Positions 27,012-36,184 of a stretch of DNA of 61,946 nucleotides are shown here, one piece after another; position 1 is the first letter of the stretch, and every line of letters begins with the position of its first letter. Both the position numbers and the translations under genes were made by a program. Origin of the DNA: Paenibacillus sp. Soil750 (lineage in GTDB: Bacteria; Bacillota; Bacilli; Paenibacillales; NBRC-103111). The notes under the pieces were generated by a model. That model was not told the origin of the DNA and did no database searches. It was given only the letters and a program-made list of their open reading frames with translations. Location: NCBI RefSeq assembly GCF_001428045.1, contig NZ_LMSD01000017.1, positions 1-61,946 on the forward strand, written 5' to 3'.

Positions 27012-28163
27012 CTATCGTGTCATTCCGATCAGTGCGCGATCTAAATCTTCAATAATCGAGTCTGCACTCTCCAGACCAACCGAAATGCGCATTAGACCAA
27101 TCGGAATTCCTGATAGGAGGGATGTCTCCTCGTTTACCCATAGCCCAGGTGAATTAATGAGACTCTCGAAACCACCCCAGCTGGGACCTTCTTCAAAATA
27201 GCGCAGGCTTTTCATCATCTTCATAATCTGCTGTTTGTCCCCCTTAGGCACGAAGCTTAGTAAACCGGAGTAACCGGACATCTGCCTGCACCCAAGCTCG
27301 TATTGCGGATGGCTAGGCAAGCCTGGATAGTAGACAGTGGATACTTGAGAATGACCTTCAAGGAAAGCAGCGACCTTCTTACCATTCTCCTCATGCTGCC
27401 TCATCCGAACCGCGAGGGTCCGCAAACTCCGAATGAGCAGCCAGGATTGGTGGGGATCCATAACAGCTCCAAACAAACTTCTTTCGTTATTGGTAATCGA
27501 TTCTAGAATCTGCTTACTGCCTATAATGACACCACCCAGAATATCGCTGTGTCCACCCAAATACTTAGATGCGGAGTGAACCACGAGATCAATGCCATAG
27601 GCAAGGGGATTCTGATAGAGCGGCGTCGCCCATGTATTATCAATAATCGTCGCAACCCCGTAAGATTTCGCCAACGCGGAGATTGCCTGCAAATCCTGGA
27701 GCGAGAAAATATTCGATAGCGGACTTTCCAAATAAATAACTTTCGTATTCGGGCGGATCGCTTGTTCGAATTCCTCGATGCTTTCCCCTGATACGAGCGT
27801 AACCTCACAGCCAAACTTCTTCATGTAGGTTTCCAAAAATGCTTTCGCCGGCACGTAGGCAGCACGGGGACAAATCACATGGCTATCTTTCTCAAGATAG
27901 TAGGACAAGGCAGCGCTTATAGCGGCCATTCCCGAAGAGAAACAACGTGCTTCCTCCCCACCCTCGAGGGCTGCAATTTTCATTTCGGCAATCTCCGTCG
28001 TCGGGTTGGCAACGCGCGTATACGTATACCCGTGATTAACCGTTTTCCTTGTGAACAGTGAGTTTTGGAAAATAGGTGGGACGATTGCACCCAAAAAACG
28101 GTCATAATCGTCACCAAGATGAGCAAGAAGGTCTTCCTTACTCTTCATATCATCTTTGTCCAT
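27012..28163 (-). CDS. PLP-dependent trans-sulfuration-family enzyme (Cys/Met metabolism type)
   Basis: 383 residues, standard length for cystathionine gamma-synthase/lyase and methionine gamma-lyase. The PLP Lys is in HSASKYLGGHSDILGG near residue 195-200; IIDNTWATPLYQ and YTRVANPTTEI (cofactor-phosphate binding Tyr and Arg) are present, as is the C-terminal RISVGLE. These enzymes make or break C-S bonds at the gamma carbon, but substrate cannot be read from sequence. It lies 14 bases after the PhyH oxygenase gene and 38 before the lyase, so it belongs to this locus rather than to a methionine operon. It may act on an amino-acid decoration of the substrate. Confidence 0.88.
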   Translation of the reverse strand: MDKDDMKSKEDLLAHLGDDYDRFLGAIVPPIFQNSLFTRKTVNHGYTYTRVANPTTEIAEMKIAALEGGEEARCFSSGMAAISAALSYYLEKDSHVICPRAAYVPAKAFLETYMKKFGCEVTLVSGESIEEFEQAIRPNTKVIYLESPLSNIFSLQDLQAISALAKSYGVATIIDNTWATPLYQNPLAYGIDLVVHSASKYLGGHSDILGGVIIGSKQILESITNNERSLFGAVMDPHQSWLLIRSLRTLAVRMRQHEENGKKVAAFLEGHSQVSTVYYPGLPSHPQYELGCRQMSGYSGLLSFVPKGDKQQIMKMMKSLRYFEEGPSWGGFESLINSPGLWVNEETSLLSGIPIGLMRISVGLESADSIIEDLDRALIGMTR

Positions 28164-28177
28164 GTCTGACCTTCTCC

Positions 28178-28975
28178 TTACGATCTGGAGGCTAATAGTG
28201 GGAACATCCGACCTGCCAGCGGTTGATTTTCCTGCAAGTTCAAATCCATCGTTATCGCATGCTTCTTCCCGTTAAAAGTTGTTCCGTCCGGCATATAAAT
28301 AATCGCTAGTGCACGCCTAGGTTTATCCGTTACATTCGAGTGCGCATAGTGAAAGGTAAGTCCATTATGAAACGTACAACTACCTGCTTTTAAAGGCACT
28401 TTTACAGGCTTCGCATTCTCATAATCGGTCCCTTTAACGAACTCGAATAAATCCTGAGGATTGGCCAAATCGATATGGTTGAGTTTACCGGCATTTTGCG
28501 ATTTCGGTACGAACATCATGCAACCATTCGACTCATCCACATCATCGAGTGCGATCCATATCGACATAGCCCCCTGCTCCGTCATCGGCCAATAAGGGTA
28601 ATCTTGATGCCACGGGGTTGGTTTCGAATCGCCTGGCATTTTCCACAGAGCATGATCGTGAAAGAGACGAATGCCGCTAGCCCCCGTAAGCTCGAGTGCC
28701 ATTTGCGCAAACCGCGGGTTGAATGAATATTTATGCATGCCGGCATGATCCCGCCAGACATTAACACGCTGGTTAAGCACGCGGTAGTAACTGCCGCCTT
28801 TTTTATCCGTTTGCAATGACAGCGACGCAGACTCTTCGACCATCACTTCTTCCATACATTGACGTAGCTCTATTAATTCTTGTTCATTCAGGACATTATC
28901 GACTTGTACGAACCCGTTCTCCTGATAAAATGTGCGTTGCTCCAAGGTTAATAGCGATTGAATTGCATTGGTCAT
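28178..28975 (-). CDS. Phytanoyl-CoA dioxygenase (PhyH)-family Fe(II)/2-oxoglutarate oxygenase
   Basis: 265 residues. The iron-binding facial triad is visible: HxD in TPWHQDYPYW near residue 130 and the distal His in FHNGLTFHYAHSN near residue 215, followed by the 2-oxoglutarate-binding Arg in RRALAIIYMPDG. LFHDHALWK also fits the family. Such enzymes hydroxylate small molecules using O2 and 2-oxoglutarate in the cytoplasm. The ATG has AAAGGAG upstream. It is the first gene of the long minus-strand run and divergent from the AraC regulator. Two direct AAAGTACA repeats (minus strand, 28992-29008) lie just before its ribosome site. Confidence 0.9.
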   Translation of the reverse strand: MTNAIQSLLTLEQRTFYQENGFVQVDNVLNEQELIELRQCMEEVMVEESASLSLQTDKKGGSYYRVLNQRVNVWRDHAGMHKYSFNPRFAQMALELTGASGIRLFHDHALWKMPGDSKPTPWHQDYPYWPMTEQGAMSIWIALDDVDESNGCMMFVPKSQNAGKLNHIDLANPQDLFEFVKGTDYENAKPVKVPLKAGSCTFHNGLTFHYAHSNVTDKPRRALAIIYMPDGTTFNGKKHAITMDLNLQENQPLAGRMFPLLASRS

Positions 28976-29080
28976 GGCAGCCAGCTCCTTTTGTACTTTC
29001 TGTACTTTAATTTCACTTTATCATGTGTACAAGGGAGCAGACTTGGGGAATCCGTCAGAGTTTCAAGGTGATTTACCAGC

Positions 29081-29109
29081 TTTCCTTCTATCTGCATATA
29101 CTCTATGAT
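29081..29109 (+). promoter_or_regulatory. Candidate promoter of the AraC-family gene
   Basis: TTTCCT and TATGAT are spaced by 17 bases, 46 bases upstream of the start codon. The region is shared with the divergent PhyH gene, for which the TGTACTTT direct repeats at 28992-29008 (period nine) may be regulator contacts. Confidence 0.35.
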
Positions 29110-29154
29110 AAATAGAAATAAAGCACTTATCTTCCTTTCTGGAGGTCTTGCCCG

Positions 29155-30039
29155 ATGACCCGATTTCAAAATGAAGCCTACTTGGAAGCGCACGAATTCC
29201 CCTTTCATCTCGAGCAGTACACGTTCAAAAAAAAAGAATCCGTCAAGCCACATTCACACGAATTCGTCGAGTTTGTGTATGTGGTAGAGGGATCGGGTCG
29301 CCATATCTATGCAGGAGCGGAATACCTTATTCAAGAAGGTGATGTATTTGTCATCGAGCCAGATGTGGAGCATGCTTATTTCGTGGATGAACATCTCATC
29401 GTTTACAACATACTGTTTGCTCCATCCATTTTAAGTCACGAGCTGCAGTCGTTGTCCAATGTAACGTCGTTCGTCGACTTTTTCTATGTGGAGCCTTTTC
29501 TGCGGCAGTCCGTCCATTTCCAGTCTCATCTCAGGCTGAATCCACACCAAAGGATCGAGATGAAATTGCTGCTTGACCGAATCCTTAGCGAATACACCGA
29601 GAAGATGCTCGGTTATCGCCTGCTCGTGAAGACCAGACTCATCGAAATGTTCGTATTCCTCAGCCGCTGTTACGACCAAATGCTGCACAAACCGATGACA
29701 GCGCTAGCCTCTGAGCATAAAATTATTGAGCGCGTAGCTGAGTTTATCGAGCTGCATCACGCGAATCCGCTGTCGCTTGCCCAAGTCAGCCAGATGTGCA
29801 GCATGAGCCAGTCCGCCTTCACCTCTAGGTTTAAGCAGTACATGGGCAAGACCTTCATCGAATTCCGCAATGAAATTCGCATACGGATAGCGAAAGAGTT
29901 GATGCTTTCTTCAAATAGCAACATTTTACAGATAGCACAAGAGGTCGGCTTCGACGACTTGAGCTTTTTCAATAAGCTTTTTAAACAGATGCATGGAATC
30001 TCGCCCGGGAAATTCCGCAAAAACCAGAAGGAAGCTTAA
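29155..30039 (+). CDS. AraC-family regulator with N-terminal cupin domain
   Basis: 294 residues. The N-terminal part (about 25-100) is a cupin-like sugar-binding fold with KPHSHEFVEFVYVVEGSG and IQEGDVFVIEP. The C-terminal 100 residues carry two AraC helix-turn-helix motifs (LAQVSQMCSMSQSAFTSRF and ILQIAQEVGFDDLSFFNKLF). Ribosome site GGAGG lies nine bases before the ATG. It is divergent from PhyH and convergent with the GH78-like gene, so it probably senses a sugar inside the cell and controls one or both sides. The role of the two regulators (this and YesN) in one locus is not known. Confidence 0.9.
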   Translation: MTRFQNEAYLEAHEFPFHLEQYTFKKKESVKPHSHEFVEFVYVVEGSGRHIYAGAEYLIQEGDVFVIEPDVEHAYFVDEHLIVYNILFAPSILSHELQSLSNVTSFVDFFYVEPFLRQSVHFQSHLRLNPHQRIEMKLLLDRILSEYTEKMLGYRLLVKTRLIEMFVFLSRCYDQMLHKPMTALASEHKIIERVAEFIELHHANPLSLAQVSQMCSMSQSAFTSRFKQYMGKTFIEFRNEIRIRIAKELMLSSNSNILQIAQEVGFDDLSFFNKLFKQMHGISPGKFRKNQKEA

Positions 30040-30072
30040 CATCAGCACCTGCCTGAATAGAGCCATCCAGAT

Positions 30073-32916
30073 CTATCTAACCACATGAATCTGAATATCC
30101 CAATCCGCCAACTGCTCTTGGATTGCCTCTACTTGAATATCTACCGGAACAGCTACGTGCATCACTCGTTTCCCATCTTCCTTGGACCACGATACATCGA
30201 TACGCCCGTAAGCAGTCGGAACGATCCCCTCTGCCCAGAGCAGTTCCGTCACAGGCGGGGCGATTCGAATTTTCCGGTAGCCCTCCTCTACTTTCTCAAT
30301 GCCCAGCAGCTGATTACCAAGGACAAAAGCTGGCGCAGCTGACCAAGCATGCGCATGACTCCTTGGGAATACCTGAAAGGTTTCCCACGTGGTAGTGGCG
30401 CCATATCGGATCATTTGACCCCAGTCAGTCTTAATCTGCGCCAGTGTGCGATCCAGTTCACCGAAACGCCTCCACACCTCAAACAAATAGAATGAGAAAA
30501 AGGGAGAGCCAATTTGAATCCAATCCTTCGTTGGATGGAGCAGCTGAGGTTCGATAACCGCTGCCTGTCGCTCTCCCAGGCAGTCCGCCAGATACAGCAA
30601 CACATGTGTCTGGAGACTTGTTGTTGTCGAAGACTTACCGTTACGGTGGATACCGTCTAGGTAGACTTGAGCCTCATCGTCCCATAAATGTTCATCAATC
30701 GCCCGCTTCAACTGCTCCGCGTGATGAAGATGAGCCCCCGCCTCGCTGCGTAGGCCCAGAGATTCCGCCATCTCCGCTGCGATTCGGTGGCACTGGGCCA
30801 ACTGTGCCTGCTGCGCTGTGACGACACCAACCGAGGGAATGTCGATCGGCGCCCAATCGAGCATATTCCAAGAGCTGGTATCGAATAGGCCATCTTCGTT
30901 GAGAAACCCTCTATACGCTTCGAGTGTTATCCTGATTTCCGGATAGATCGCCTCGATGAATGTAGGGTCGCCGCTGTAATCGACGTACTCCTTACAGGCG
31001 ATTATCCAACTAAAAGTCCACATTGGAATAGCCGCCTGCCAATCCGTAGGGAATAAGGCAAGCAGAAGCGGACTTTGACTCCGCGAACGCGGTACCATTT
31101 CCAAGCAATGCCTGACAAGCTCATAAGAACCAAACAACTGATAGTTAATAAGTGCACTCACTCGGCAATCACCTACCCAGAATACCTGCTCATAGGTGGG
31201 ACAATCGACGAACGTATCCTCCATGCACATGTGCGATGTATGTCGGGAAATTTCCCAAATGTCATTCAGCAAGGGATCTGAACAGCGGAATAACGCTTTA
31301 TCCGTGCCCGGGTAGCTAGATTGGTTCAGCTGAACTCGGTGAATCCGTATCTGCGTATTAGCGTTACGCACCGCCACGATCACATATCGGAAGCCCATCC
31401 GGGTGAAGCTCTTGAACACCTGTCTACCTTCACGGCATATGTATCGGAATGAATTATTGCAGCCGGATGTATAGGCATTGACGCCATTGACGCGGTTCTC
31501 GAAGCCATAAACATCGATCACCGTCCCTTGGGGTGCATCAACTTCTAGTTCAATCGTACCTACATAAATTTTCCCGAAATCCAATACAATTTCGAGATCC
31601 CCGCCTTCTACGGTATCAGGAAGTACTGTAGGCAGCAGATGATCATGGAGCATTCGCTCTAGCTGGTTCGTAATGGGATAGTGCTTGACGAATCGTTTAC
31701 GCATCATCAACGAATAGATCATTTTATTAACGAGCACATGCCTAGAATGAACATTTTTGCACATGTCATGGTACGCCTCGAATGCCTTCAAAGTGGAGCA
31801 AGCCCCGATTTCCAGCAGCAGCGCATGTTCGTGATTCAGACCTGTTCTCTTCTCAACGCCCCCGTATACTGGCTTAAAGCCATCGGCAACCGATTCTATT
31901 GTCTCGAATGGGCCAATGGTTACGAATGAGGCATCTTGATCACCACTAATTGGATGAGCAAACTGTAGCTCCGAATCGAAATCGAATTCCATATGGCAGA
32001 ACAAATCATTATGAACGCCGCAAATTTCCATCATGAATAGATGCTCGCCGGCAGCCAGCTGTATCTCGTCATGATGAACATACCAGCGGTCATCGATCTT
32101 GAACCGTCCCTGAACACCATTCCATTTGGAATGTGCAAATGTTAAACGACCTTTGGCTTCTGTTTCCGCCACCAGCCTAACGGCCAAAAACCCGCTGAAT
32201 ATCTTCGCATTCGCATCGCGCGAGCCTGGATACAGATTATCCCGCATATTGACGGATATCACTTGGCGGATGGGTGCAATTTCACTAAGTGCAAGCATCT
32301 GCTTCGGCCTGACGATCTGTGTGGACAACGGCTCAATGACTCGGGGATACAGTCTCCCCCAAGGCGCGCCGCCGTAGGTAGCAACAACTTCACTTCGCGC
32401 CCAACTCCCGTCATCGTAGGAGGGAAGCAACCATTGATCGCCCATCACATTGGCATCGTATATTTCCATCCAACCCAAATTCACATTTCGCTTGACGACA
32501 TCAGCATCATATCCATCATGTCTACAACAGAACCATGTTTCATCTGTGCCGATCACTTGAATACCTTCGTCGCCCTGCAAGGATAATTCAGCAATAAGAC
32601 CTGCTTCATTCTCAATGTATTGATAATTGGAATGGCCGTAGTGCCAGACCTTCACAGCAATGACATTCGTGACAGGCTGCAATAGGTGAGTAATATCAAA
32701 CTCATCATAATACCAATGATCCGCTGTGGAACGAATAGGACCCTCTCCAAGCTCCGCTCCATTCACCCATAATCTATACTTGGTATCCGCAGAGATATAC
32801 AACATCGCTCGATTAGCTGCCTCTGTCTCGTATGTAAACGTTTTCCGAAACAGGATGTGCTCATTAATCGGTCTTCGGTCTCCCGACTTCCATATCCAAT
32901 TCGCCTGTTCGAACAT
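30073..32916 (-). CDS. GH78-like alpha-L-rhamnosidase-family protein
   Basis: 947 residues, no signal peptide. The N-terminal half has beta-sandwich modules (ADTKYRLWVNGAELGEGPIR is a typical rhamnosidase N-terminal block). The catalytic (alpha/alpha)6 barrel begins near residue 480 with MCMEDTFVDCPTYEQVFWVGD, which corresponds to the family's DCPQRERLGWTGD but has a changed core, and later has TTTWETFQ. The usual substrate is terminal alpha-L-rhamnose on pectic or flavonoid glycans. Because the acidic core differs from canonical GH78, the specificity may be altered. It follows the SGNH gene by 26 bases in an operon with the aldo/keto reductase. Confidence 0.82.
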   Translation of the reverse strand: MFEQANWIWKSGDRRPINEHILFRKTFTYETEAANRAMLYISADTKYRLWVNGAELGEGPIRSTADHWYYDEFDITHLLQPVTNVIAVKVWHYGHSNYQYIENEAGLIAELSLQGDEGIQVIGTDETWFCCRHDGYDADVVKRNVNLGWMEIYDANVMGDQWLLPSYDDGSWARSEVVATYGGAPWGRLYPRVIEPLSTQIVRPKQMLALSEIAPIRQVISVNMRDNLYPGSRDANAKIFSGFLAVRLVAETEAKGRLTFAHSKWNGVQGRFKIDDRWYVHHDEIQLAAGEHLFMMEICGVHNDLFCHMEFDFDSELQFAHPISGDQDASFVTIGPFETIESVADGFKPVYGGVEKRTGLNHEHALLLEIGACSTLKAFEAYHDMCKNVHSRHVLVNKMIYSLMMRKRFVKHYPITNQLERMLHDHLLPTVLPDTVEGGDLEIVLDFGKIYVGTIELEVDAPQGTVIDVYGFENRVNGVNAYTSGCNNSFRYICREGRQVFKSFTRMGFRYVIVAVRNANTQIRIHRVQLNQSSYPGTDKALFRCSDPLLNDIWEISRHTSHMCMEDTFVDCPTYEQVFWVGDCRVSALINYQLFGSYELVRHCLEMVPRSRSQSPLLLALFPTDWQAAIPMWTFSWIIACKEYVDYSGDPTFIEAIYPEIRITLEAYRGFLNEDGLFDTSSWNMLDWAPIDIPSVGVVTAQQAQLAQCHRIAAEMAESLGLRSEAGAHLHHAEQLKRAIDEHLWDDEAQVYLDGIHRNGKSSTTTSLQTHVLLYLADCLGERQAAVIEPQLLHPTKDWIQIGSPFFSFYLFEVWRRFGELDRTLAQIKTDWGQMIRYGATTTWETFQVFPRSHAHAWSAAPAFVLGNQLLGIEKVEEGYRKIRIAPPVTELLWAEGIVPTAYGRIDVSWSKEDGKRVMHVAVPVDIQVEAIQEQLADWDIQIHVVR

Positions 32917-32942
32917 GCGGCGCTCCCCACTTTCTGTAAAAG

Positions 32943-33656
32943 TTATTCGTATTCTTCGAATATCCGAGCTTCGATTCGTTCTGCTATTTGGACATGCAGT
33001 GCGCGATCCGGGTGATTGATGCCATTGGCCAATCTAGCATGAGGTCCTTGCCCCTTCAGCAACCAGTCCTCGAATAGCTCATATACGTCCACATAAGCCA
33101 GCTTTTCTTGCTCTAAATACTCCCTCAGCGCTAGGGTATACAGCCGTAAGTATCCCTTCTCTGCCACATGTAAGAATCCAGGCAATACAGTTCGATCCTT
33201 CTCATGCATGGAATCGTTGTCATGCAACATCATCATATTTGGCGTAAGCAACAGGAGATCTGCTTCTGTATCTCGCTTCACAATTCGCACTAACGCGTCC
33301 ATTTTCTCCAAATACGGCTTAAGCCCTGCCTCCCCAGCATGACAATCATTCACGCCGAAGCCAATGGTCACAAGATCCGGTTGATACGCAATCACATCTC
33401 GCTGCCATCTCGCCTCCGACTTAACAACCGTATCACCGGATACACCAGCATTGATGACATTCAGAATCGTCGTAGGATACCGTTTCACGATTCGATTCTT
33501 TAGCAGATTGTGGTAGACTTGCACATGCTCGATGGTAGCGTATTCCATACACCCTTGGGTCACACTATCACCGAAGGCCACGTAGGCAACGGGGCGAGCC
33601 CGGACATCATCTGCTTTCTCCTTTAGGCGCTTATGGAATCTGGCAAAAGCACTCAT
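32943..33656 (-). CDS. SGNH/GDSL-family hydrolase (probable carbohydrate deacetylase)
   Basis: 237 residues. Block I reads YVAFGDSVTQGC with the nucleophile Ser, block II has NAGVSGDTV with the oxyanion Gly, and block III GFGVNDC with the Asn. Block V reads LANGINHPDRALH: the catalytic His is present but the residue that is usually Asp (DGINHP) is Asn here. No signal peptide, so cytoplasmic. It overlaps the aldo/keto reductase gene by four bases and precedes the GH78-like gene by 26, so it likely removes acetyl groups from the same imported oligosaccharide. Activity is uncertain because of the Asp change. Confidence 0.82.
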   Translation of the reverse strand: MSAFARFHKRLKEKADDVRARPVAYVAFGDSVTQGCMEYATIEHVQVYHNLLKNRIVKRYPTTILNVINAGVSGDTVVKSEARWQRDVIAYQPDLVTIGFGVNDCHAGEAGLKPYLEKMDALVRIVKRDTEADLLLLTPNMMMLHDNDSMHEKDRTVLPGFLHVAEKGYLRLYTLALREYLEQEKLAYVDVYELFEDWLLKGQGPHARLANGINHPDRALHVQIAERIEARIFEEYE

Positions 33657-34663
33657 AACGGATCCACCAACGTATCCGGATTATGATAATTACGTGGCCA
33701 ATTGAACGGCTTTAATTGCTGCAGCAGCTCTGGCGGCAACGGCTTGCCGTCCGACACTTTGAGATTGACTTCCACTTCGTTCACGTTGCGCATCCCCGGA
33801 ATGACGCAGCTTACAGCTTCATCCGACAGACAGAAACGAAGCGCCACTTCAGCAAGCGTCATGGTAGCATCGTATTCACGGATCATCCGTTTGATCGCAT
33901 CCACCTTCTCCAGTGTCCGCAGGAAACGATCGCCCTTGAAATAAGTACGTCTAACATCGCCTGGTGCGAAGGTATCGTAAGTTTCCGGTGTCCAGCTGCC
34001 GATCAGTGAACCTTCGTCAAAGGGGACCCGGGCAAGAACAGCGACGCCATTTTTCTTACATGCAGGTAACAGTTCCTCCGCCGGCCTCTGTTCAAAAATA
34101 TTATAAACAACCTGCTGGGCTTGGATCAGCCCTGCCTCGGCAAGCGCAATACCGTCCTGCGGACGATAATCCCGAATGGACACACCGAATTCACGGATTT
34201 TGCCTTCCTTCTGGAGCTCCATCAATGCCTCATGCCATTCTAGATCCTCTAACCCCTTAGGGAACCAACCATGCAGCTGATACAAATCAATGGTTTCCAC
34301 ACCTAGCCTTGTCAAGCTGTCTTCGCACTGCTTGCGAATGTGAGCTTTGGGATAGCGCCCTATCATAGCTGGATCAAGCTCATTCGGATGCGGCCATTGA
34401 ACGGGCTGCACCTTGGAAGCTATATAGATATGATTGTGGTGCCATTCCTTGAGTGCCTGACCGATGACTTCCTCAGAGTGGCCTTTCCCATACATTTGAG
34501 CTGTATCTACCAGGTTGATTCCCCGATCCCAGGCTTCAAGCAGCGTCTTAACTGAATCACGGTCATCCACTTGACCGAAAGCCCCGCCACCCCCAATCTG
34601 CCAGCCTCCGAAACCAACCTCTGAAATGTCCCATTGCGTATTGCCAAATTTCCGATATTGCAT
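33653..34663 (-). CDS. Aldo/keto reductase
   Basis: 336 residues from the ATG at 34663 (MQYRKFGNT), which has AGGAG ten bases upstream; the longer frame starts inside the leader. The barrel has the catalytic tetrad region: NLVDTAQMYGKGHSEE (Asp and Tyr), ASKVQPV (Lys) and YQLHGW (His). GVSIRDYRPQ and CVIPGMRNVNEVEVNL (NADP-binding Arg region) follow. It reduces a sugar or aldehyde with NAD(P)H. It is the first gene of a three-gene operon with the SGNH hydrolase and GH78-like enzyme, so it may act on a released sugar. Confidence 0.88.
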   Translation of the reverse strand: MQYRKFGNTQWDISEVGFGGWQIGGGGAFGQVDDRDSVKTLLEAWDRGINLVDTAQMYGKGHSEEVIGQALKEWHHNHIYIASKVQPVQWPHPNELDPAMIGRYPKAHIRKQCEDSLTRLGVETIDLYQLHGWFPKGLEDLEWHEALMELQKEGKIREFGVSIRDYRPQDGIALAEAGLIQAQQVVYNIFEQRPAEELLPACKKNGVAVLARVPFDEGSLIGSWTPETYDTFAPGDVRRTYFKGDRFLRTLEKVDAIKRMIREYDATMTLAEVALRFCLSDEAVSCVIPGMRNVNEVEVNLKVSDGKPLPPELLQQLKPFNWPRNYHNPDTLVDPL

Positions 34664-34872
34664 AAGAAGCATTCTCCTCCCTCGAATCACCTTTCAGTAT
34701 AAGGCGTTTACGAAGTGATTTTCTTGGTCGATCTGCCAGAAAAAGCACGCCAAATTCGAACTTCACAGCTCAGAACGGATGAGGTAGAATGTAGGAAATT
34801 CCGGACATTCCCACGTATCTGCGTCCGAATACATGGAGGGACGAAAAGTATATGAAGGAGGAATTGATTTCT

Positions 34873-36093
34873 ATGCGAGGCGAACATCATTTAAGTTTTA
34901 CCGAGGATGGGGCGTGGTGTTTCTTCGCTGATCCACGGGCAGTCCGTTATGTCGGGCAGCATGACCGTACTTATGTCGGTTGGTTAACGAAGCACGGCCA
35001 CGTCATGATCGGCGCCTATGATCATCGTGATTGGTCAGTTAACTCCGTCATGATTAAACCAAGTCTACAGCAGGATGACCATGCGAATCCCTCGTTGTAT
35101 TTTCCTGCCGATGGACGTGCGATCATCTACTACTCTGCTCATAATGGGAAGACGATGTATTACCGTCAAATGGAAACCGCAGAGGATATCGCATCCTTTG
35201 GCGCCGAACAAGAACTTCCGGAGAATACGAGCGGCATGCATGGATATACATATCCCAATCCGATTTATCTCCACCAGGAACAAAAGCAATATTTGTTCTG
35301 GCGTGGTGGTAATTTCAAACCCAATTTCAGTTCTTTACCCGATAAAGAGGGGATGTGGTCGGAAGCCCGAACCTTAATCATGGGAGACGGAGCCCGCCCC
35401 TACGTTAAGTATGCCAGCAACGGGGAGGATACTATCTGGTTTGCTTTTACAGACGGACATCCTAATATAGAAACGCACAACAGCATCTACTGTGCTTGCA
35501 TCCAAGATGGCAACCTCTCTCACGCGGACGGTTCAACCATTAAACCGCTATCTGACCTGCCTATGCTTCCCAGTGAAGCCGATGTGGTGTTCGACGGAAT
35601 CCTGCACGATACGAAGGCATGGATCTGGGATATTGCGGTGGACGAGGGCGGTCGTCCTGTCATCGTGTACGCCGTCTTCCACGCCAATACGGATCACCGC
35701 TACTGGTACAGCTATTGGAACGACGATGCCTGGGAGAATCATGAAATGACAGCCAGCGGCTCCTGGTTCCCGCAAACCGAGCAAGGCGCTGTGGAACGGG
35801 AACCTTTCTACTCAGGCGGTCTTATTCTCGATCATGCCAACCCAGCTAACGTGTATCTATCGCGTTCGGTCAATGGTATATTCGAGATCGAGCATTGGCA
35901 TACGACAGATCATGGTAAAACGTGGGAATCGACTGCGGTAACCAGCGGTTCATCTCACAATAACGTGAGGCCTGTCCTAGCTAGGAGCAACGGGCAAGAA
36001 GACGCGCTCCTTCTGTGGATGCATGGGGATTATGTGCATTTTACCAACTATGAGACGGCTTTGAAGATGAAGTTGGTTAAGGGGCATCGGTAG
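34873..36093 (+). CDS. BNR-repeat-containing protein (BNR_4 type)
   Basis: About 406 residues from the ATG at 34873, preceded by GGAGG eleven bases upstream; an earlier ATG overlaps that ribosome site. The sequence is a beta-propeller with repeated Ser/Asp-type blades: GAWCFFADPRAVRYVG, FPADGRAIIYYSAHNGK and RSVNGIFEIEHWHTTDHGKTW. Such BNR_4 proteins occur in rhamnogalacturonan and ulvan clusters and some are lyases or rhamnosidases. There is no signal peptide. It is divergent from the reductase operon across about 210 bases. Function by analogy only. Confidence 0.75.
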   Translation: MRGEHHLSFTEDGAWCFFADPRAVRYVGQHDRTYVGWLTKHGHVMIGAYDHRDWSVNSVMIKPSLQQDDHANPSLYFPADGRAIIYYSAHNGKTMYYRQMETAEDIASFGAEQELPENTSGMHGYTYPNPIYLHQEQKQYLFWRGGNFKPNFSSLPDKEGMWSEARTLIMGDGARPYVKYASNGEDTIWFAFTDGHPNIETHNSIYCACIQDGNLSHADGSTIKPLSDLPMLPSEADVVFDGILHDTKAWIWDIAVDEGGRPVIVYAVFHANTDHRYWYSYWNDDAWENHEMTASGSWFPQTEQGAVEREPFYSGGLILDHANPANVYLSRSVNGIFEIEHWHTTDHGKTWESTAVTSGSSHNNVRPVLARSNGQEDALLLWMHGDYVHFTNYETALKMKLVKGHR

Positions 36094-36120
36094 GATTACC
36101 ATCATAAGCCGCTCACAACA

Positions 36121-36165
36121 AATAAGCCCTTGCATCCTTCCTATTGAAGGACGCAAGGGCTTATT
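36121..36165. terminator. Bidirectional terminator between the BNR and copper lipoprotein genes
   Basis: A stem of 20 base pairs with one mismatch (AATAAGCCCTTGC.TCCTTC against GAAGGA.GCAAGGGCTTATT) and a five-base loop. A/T ends on both sides let it serve both convergent genes. Confidence 0.85.
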
Positions 36166-36184
36166 CATGCGCATAATAACGGGC

